The notes under the pieces are model-generated. The model searched no databases. It saw only the letters and a list, made by a program, of their open reading frames with translations, and had not been told where the DNA came from. A program made the position numbers and the translations under genes. 9,516 nucleotides of DNA from Cytophagales bacterium (GTDB lineage: Bacteria; Bacteroidota; Bacteroidia; Cytophagales; Cyclobacteriaceae): assembly GCA_003541895.1 (NCBI GenBank), contig DPLR01000011.1, positions 1 to 9,516 on the forward strand. The letters are read 5' to 3'. Of the stretch, positions 6,365-9,516 are shown one piece after another. The number at the start of each line of letters is the position of its first letter. Position 1 is the first letter of the stretch.

Positions 6365-7150
6365 TTACATCTCCACCCACGTATGATCTGCTAACAGTTT
6401 TACCTCGGCAACAAAGTCTTTGTAAGGATGTCCTTTCGAGCCCCATTCTTTCGGGCCGATCATCGATACCAAATGTTTGCCTTCGGTTTCTTCGTATAAA
6501 AAATATCGTTGGCCAATGATGGGCGCGAAATTCAATTTCGCATCGTAGATAATCATCGATAGCTCTTTTCGCTTTTGAATTTCTTTAGCTTGAATGGCTA
6601 ACAATTCAATTTGCTGTCGTATTTGTGTAAGCTGCATATTCGTTTGCTCTTCCATTGCCGACAACGCCTGATGACGAATTACACCTTGTTCATTTGGTTT
6701 GATCACCGCACCCGAAACAGACGCAGAGTAGGGAAGCACGCTGAATTGCTTGTGATAAATTTCTGTATTGGTTAACTCTTTGCTCGAAACGAAATGAGTC
6801 TGCGTGATTTTCAAATAACCTTTCGGTGTGATTTCGTGCAGTACTTTTAAAATGATTTTGTTTTCTCTTACAAAAGTGGTCGTGAATAAAAGTTGGTTGG
6901 TGAATTCAATTTTAAGCGCATCTGCCATCGAAGGATCGCACGGATATTCTTCACCATTCGGGATCGCTGAATATTGAGAGGTAAATGCCTGATCTTCGAG
7001 CGTAACCCAATTCATACTGATGGAAAGCTGCTTTCCGGTTGGGTCAACTTCAATTTTATAGATTCCTGATTTTGGGCGGTCGCCAAATTCATACGTTCCC
7101 TTCTCAGGGAAGAGCTGCCATGACGAAACAAAATTATATGCCTCTACCAT
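6365..7150 (-). CDS. DUF2452 domain protein with an extra N-terminal beta-rich domain
   Basis: The product is 261 residues. Residues about 160-261 match the DUF2452 family (eukaryotic C1orf50-like): a helical, coiled-coil-like stretch rich in Q, E and I (about 164-197), then LNFAPIIGQRYFLYE and a conserved end with IGPKEWG and the final HTWVEM. Residues 1-150 are a separate part with many alternating-hydrophobic beta strands (SWQLFPEKGTYEFGDRP, SGIYKIE, later ILKVLHEI and KGYLKIT), perhaps a lipocalin-like barrel; I cannot name a family with confidence. No signal peptide or membrane segment is seen, so a cytoplasmic protein is likely. The molecular function of DUF2452 is unknown. It starts 24 bp after the stop of the membrane-protein gene on the same strand, so co-transcription is plausible. 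The start ATG at 7150 fits because the recognisable domain begins directly after it. Confidence 0.7.
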   Translation of the reverse strand: MVEAYNFVSSWQLFPEKGTYEFGDRPKSGIYKIEVDPTGKQLSISMNWVTLEDQAFTSQYSAIPNGEEYPCDPSMADALKIEFTNQLLFTTTFVRENKIILKVLHEITPKGYLKITQTHFVSSKELTNTEIYHKQFSVLPYSASVSGAVIKPNEQGVIRHQALSAMEEQTNMQLTQIRQQIELLAIQAKEIQKRKELSMIIYDAKLNFAPIIGQRYFLYEETEGKHLVSMIGPKEWGSKGHPYKDFVAEVKLLADHTWVEM

Positions 7151-7174
7151 TTAGTATTTCTTAGTGAAATGAAT

Positions 7175-7825
7175 TCAGACTGCGCTGCGGTGTTTATCAA
7201 CCCAATATGCCCACAGCACAAAAAGCCATTGCAGATGTCCCGCCCAAGCGATAGCAGCTACGTTGGGCGGAGGTGGGCCAACCATATTCGAAACTGAAAT
7301 AAATGCCAGAAAAATAATCAGTCCCCAAAACGCATATTTGCCTGTGTTATCTTTTGCTTGCGTCTTCTTCAGATACATTGCGACACCAACGGCAAACAAA
7401 ACTGACTCAATCAGAAAGGTGGCCATTTTATAATTCCATAAACCCAAACCCACTTTTGTTGTTTCTGATAACGTGATTGGCAGATCAGGGCGATGTGTAA
7501 AAAAATCCAACAGCCAATGACTGGCAACACAAGCCGCAATCAAAATTGCCGCCTTAAAATCTTTCTTTAGAAAATACACCAACGCAAAACCAGCAAACGC
7601 CCAAACCGCTGCCATGACCAAACTATGAGAGATGGGGTAATGAATAAAATTAAGAGGAGTCATAGCTGTAATGCCCGGTTCTATTGCAACTTGCTCTAGG
7701 TTAAAAAGCAACAGTGTAGGCCAAAGCAAATCAACAAACTGTACGGCTATGAAATAAGTACCTAACGAAAGTGATGGCTTCACTGACTTAGCAGCCATGC
7801 CCACTGCAAAATGTCCGATAAACAT
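7175..7825 (-). CDS. Multi-pass membrane protein, membrane-bound metal-dependent hydrolase (YdjM-like) type
   Basis: I place the start at the ATG at 7825 (216 residues) because MFIGHFAVG is the usual opening of this family. The longer frame from 7933 would add 36 residues and overlap the conserved end of cysM by 44 bp. Hydrophobic segments cover most of the chain (several transmembrane helices). Conserved polar residues lie among them: H5 in GHFAVG, D32 in VDLLWP, H62 and H67 in HYPISHS, and H103, D107 and H111 in SHWLLDFFTHRPD, the pattern that names the family as metal-dependent hydrolases. A late GPPPPN and a closing WAYWVDKHR are also present. The inner membrane is the expected location; substrate and activity are not established. 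It lies 64 bp after cysM and 24 bp before the DUF2452 gene on the same strand. Confidence 0.75.
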   Translation of the reverse strand: MFIGHFAVGMAAKSVKPSLSLGTYFIAVQFVDLLWPTLLLFNLEQVAIEPGITAMTPLNFIHYPISHSLVMAAVWAFAGFALVYFLKKDFKAAILIAACVASHWLLDFFTHRPDLPITLSETTKVGLGLWNYKMATFLIESVLFAVGVAMYLKKTQAKDNTGKYAFWGLIIFLAFISVSNMVGPPPPNVAAIAWAGHLQWLFVLWAYWVDKHRSAV

Positions 7826-7889
7826 AAATCGAAAATTAGTTACTGGCCAAGTTATAAAATTTGAAACTGATGTCGAGTGAAAAAAATAT

Positions 7890-8768
7890 TCAACCGAATA
7901 AATCGGAGCTAAGATAGCGATCGCCACGATCACAAATAATAAAGACGATCATGCCACTTTCAATCTCTGAGGAGATTTTAAGGGCAGCGGTTAGTGCTCC
8001 GCCACTGCTCATGCCTGCGAGTATGCCTTCTTCTTTTGCGAGCCTGCGTGTCATATCACGCGCATCTGATTCACTCACATCAATAATTCGATCAACACGC
8101 TCTCGTTCAAAAATTTTTGGAAGAAATTCTGGAGACCATCTACGAATGCCCGGAATGCTCGAGCCATCGGTTGGCTGCGTTCCAACGATTTGAATATTTT
8201 TATTTTGTTCTTTCAAGTAGCGCGACACACCCATGATTGTTCCCGTTGTACCCATGGCAGAAACAAAGTGTGTGACTTCACCCTTGGTATCGTGCCAAAT
8301 TTCAGGGCCGGTGGTTTTGTAATGTGCTGTATAATTATCTGCGTTAGCAAATTGATTCAGAATATAATATCCTTCTTTGGCAGCCATCTCTTCAGCCAGC
8401 TCACGTGAGTATTCAATTGTTTTTTCATGCGGAGTTAAAATCACACGAGCCCCATAGGCTTCCATTGAAAGTACACGTTCGCGTGTAGAATTATCGGGCA
8501 TAATTAATGTCATGTTAATTCCCATGATGCGAGCAATCATTGCCAAGGCAATGCCGGTGTTTCCACTGGTGGCCTCAACAAGATTATCGCCTTTTTTTAT
8601 TTCACCTCTATCTAATGCCCCTTTGATCATGCCATAAGCTGCCCGGTCTTTCACGCTACCTCCCGGATTATTCCCTTCGAGCTTTCCATACAACTTCACT
8701 TTAGGATTTACGCTGATATGTTGCAGCTCTACCAAGGGAGTACTACCTATCAATTCGGATAACTTCAT
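7890..8768 (-). CDS. cysM: Cysteine synthase B (O-acetylserine sulfhydrylase), PLP-dependent
   Basis: This enzyme converts O-acetylserine and sulfide (CysM types can also take thiosulfate) to cysteine in the cytoplasm. The 292-residue length is normal. Seen in order: substrate-site GSTPLV, the PLP lysine K40 in NNPGGSVKDRAA, the SGNTG asparagine loop (68-72), a phosphate-binding GTTGT (173-177), an SSGG turn (254-257) and the ending CDRGDRYLSSD. Cys279 just before DRGDRYLS is the CysM-type residue near the PLP ring nitrogen, where CysK has Ser; this and the DRGDRYLS ending favour CysM over CysK. It begins 8 bp after the cysE stop on the same strand, an operon arrangement linking both steps of cysteine synthesis. 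Any promoter or sulfur-responsive site lies upstream of cysE, outside the window. The gene is intact. Confidence 0.93.
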   Translation of the reverse strand: MKLSELIGSTPLVELQHISVNPKVKLYGKLEGNNPGGSVKDRAAYGMIKGALDRGEIKKGDNLVEATSGNTGIALAMIARIMGINMTLIMPDNSTRERVLSMEAYGARVILTPHEKTIEYSRELAEEMAAKEGYYILNQFANADNYTAHYKTTGPEIWHDTKGEVTHFVSAMGTTGTIMGVSRYLKEQNKNIQIVGTQPTDGSSIPGIRRWSPEFLPKIFERERVDRIIDVSESDARDMTRRLAKEEGILAGMSSGGALTAALKISSEIESGMIVFIICDRGDRYLSSDLFG

Positions 8769-8776
8769 CTTAAACT

Positions 8777-9516
8777 TTATTCTGATTTGAATGTGACTAA
8801 ATGCGTTTCTTGAATTTCACCCTTGTGCATTTTGGCTTGATAATAAATTTTTGAATTTGGTGATACACTTTGGGTAAGCCAAACATTTCCACCGATCACG
8901 CTATCATGACCAACAATGGTGTTGCCCCCGAGAATAGTTGCACCGGCATAAATAACTACACGATCTTCAATCGTTGGGTGTCTTTTTTTATCTGCATCAT
9001 TTTTATCTACACTCAGCGCTCCTAGCGTAACACCTTGATAAATTTTTACATGATTGCCGATGATAGTAGTTTCACCTATGACTACACCAGTACCATGATC
9101 GATACAAAAGTGCTCACCGATTTTTGCAGCGGGATGAATGTCAATTCCTGTTTTGCTATGGGCATGCTCCGTAATTACGCGAGGTATTCCCTCCACGCCA
9201 AGTTGATGCAGCTCATGTGCTAACCGATAGGCTGCGATGGCATAAAATCCAGGATACGTTCGTACCACTTCAGCTTTGCTCTTAGCTGCTGGGTCGCCCT
9301 GATACGTGGCAATAATATCGTGCTCCAGTTGCTGATGAATTTTAGGCAGCGCGTTAAAAAACTGGGCAGTCACTTCTGATGCATTACTTTTTTCATTCGG
9401 AATTTCATGTATCATTTTTTGAAGTTCATTCTGAAGCGATGCAAAATGATTTTCAAAACTGGTCAGCGTATTGAACGACTCATGAGCGAAATCAGGGAAG
9501 AGCGCGCCCAGCAATT
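8777..9516 (-). CDS. cysE: Serine O-acetyltransferase, N-terminus cut by window edge
   Basis: This enzyme makes O-acetylserine from serine and acetyl-CoA, the first committed step of cysteine synthesis. The frame is open to the window edge and no credible start is visible, so a short N-terminal piece is missing; about 245 residues are seen. Counting from the Leu codon at 9514-9512, the N-terminal helical domain covers about 1-118 (with [14 protein letters not shown]), followed by a left-handed beta-helix of hexapeptide repeats. Likely catalytic residues are D125 in DIHPAA, H140 in [11 protein letters not shown] and H179 in RHPTI. The protein ends in TFKSE. Enzymes that form the classical cysteine synthase complex end in Ile, which docks into CysK, so a tight complex is not expected here, in keeping with a CysM-type partner. 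It is followed after 8 bp by cysM. Confidence 0.92.
   Translation of the reverse strand, partial: LLGALFPDFAHESFNTLTSFENHFASLQNELQKMIHEIPNEKSNASEVTAQFFNALPKIHQQLEHDIIATYQGDPAAKSKAEVVRTYPGFYAIAAYRLAHELHQLGVEGIPRVITEHAHSKTGIDIHPAAKIGEHFCIDHGTGVVIGETTIIGNHVKIYQGVTLGALSVDKNDADKKRHPTIEDRVVIYAGATILGGNTIVGHDSVIGGNVWLTQSVSPNSKIYYQAKMHKGEIQETHLVTFKSE

Noticed and set aside
6341..6366. Direct repeat ATTGCATT (6341-6348 and 6359-6366) as a target-site duplication or attachment site
   Set aside because: Only 8 bases, 10 bases apart, one copy overlapping the DUF2452 stop codon; it does not flank the ATPase gene, so it gives no evidence of insertion.
7890..7933. Overlap of the membrane-protein gene with the end of cysM
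   Set aside because: It arises only if the most upstream start is used; the family start at 7825 removes the overlap.

Overview
The window looks like chromosomal DNA from a gliding-type Bacteroidota, most likely a Cytophagales relative. The evidence is a surface protein ending in a type IX secretion type-B (gliding-motility) sorting domain, matches to the Bacteroidota promoter element TAnnTTTG, the lack of clear Shine-Dalgarno sequences, and the gene set. The genus is not determinable by eye. No tRNA, rRNA, CRISPR array or insertion sequence was seen.

Layout. 1-1476 (+) is the 3' part of a large secreted, modular Ig-like protein. It converges, 6 bp apart, on 1483-2676 (-), a glycoside hydrolase family 1 (beta-glucosidase type) gene interrupted by one in-frame TAG. 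Divergent from that is a 65-residue membrane protein (2758-2955, +) whose promoter-like element lies only 6 bp before the ATG. A short non-coding stretch follows, with a hairpin and a strong intrinsic terminator (3058-3095). Next come a DinB/maleylpyruvate-isomerase-like protein (3162-3998, +) with its own promoter-like element, and a free-standing PEP-utilizing-enzyme C-terminal barrel (4126-4938, +) that lacks the catalytic cysteine. An AT-rich OLD-like AAA ATPase with a TOPRIM-like C-terminus (5001-6275, -) converges on it.

From 6365 to the right edge all genes are on the minus strand, in transcription order: serine acetyltransferase (cysE, cut by the window edge), cysteine synthase B (cysM, 8 bp downstream), a multi-pass membrane protein of the membrane-bound metal-dependent hydrolase type, and a protein with a C-terminal DUF2452 domain. 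cysE and cysM give the two-step route serine -> O-acetylserine -> cysteine and are almost certainly one operon. The two following genes may be co-transcribed, but no functional link is visible.

No complete multi-gene novel system is evident. The parts most worth a second look are the TAG-split GH1 gene, the orphan PEP-binding barrel with an altered active site, the solitary OLD-like ATPase as a possible acquired defence gene, and the compact promoter/hairpin/terminator arrangement around the 65-residue gene.
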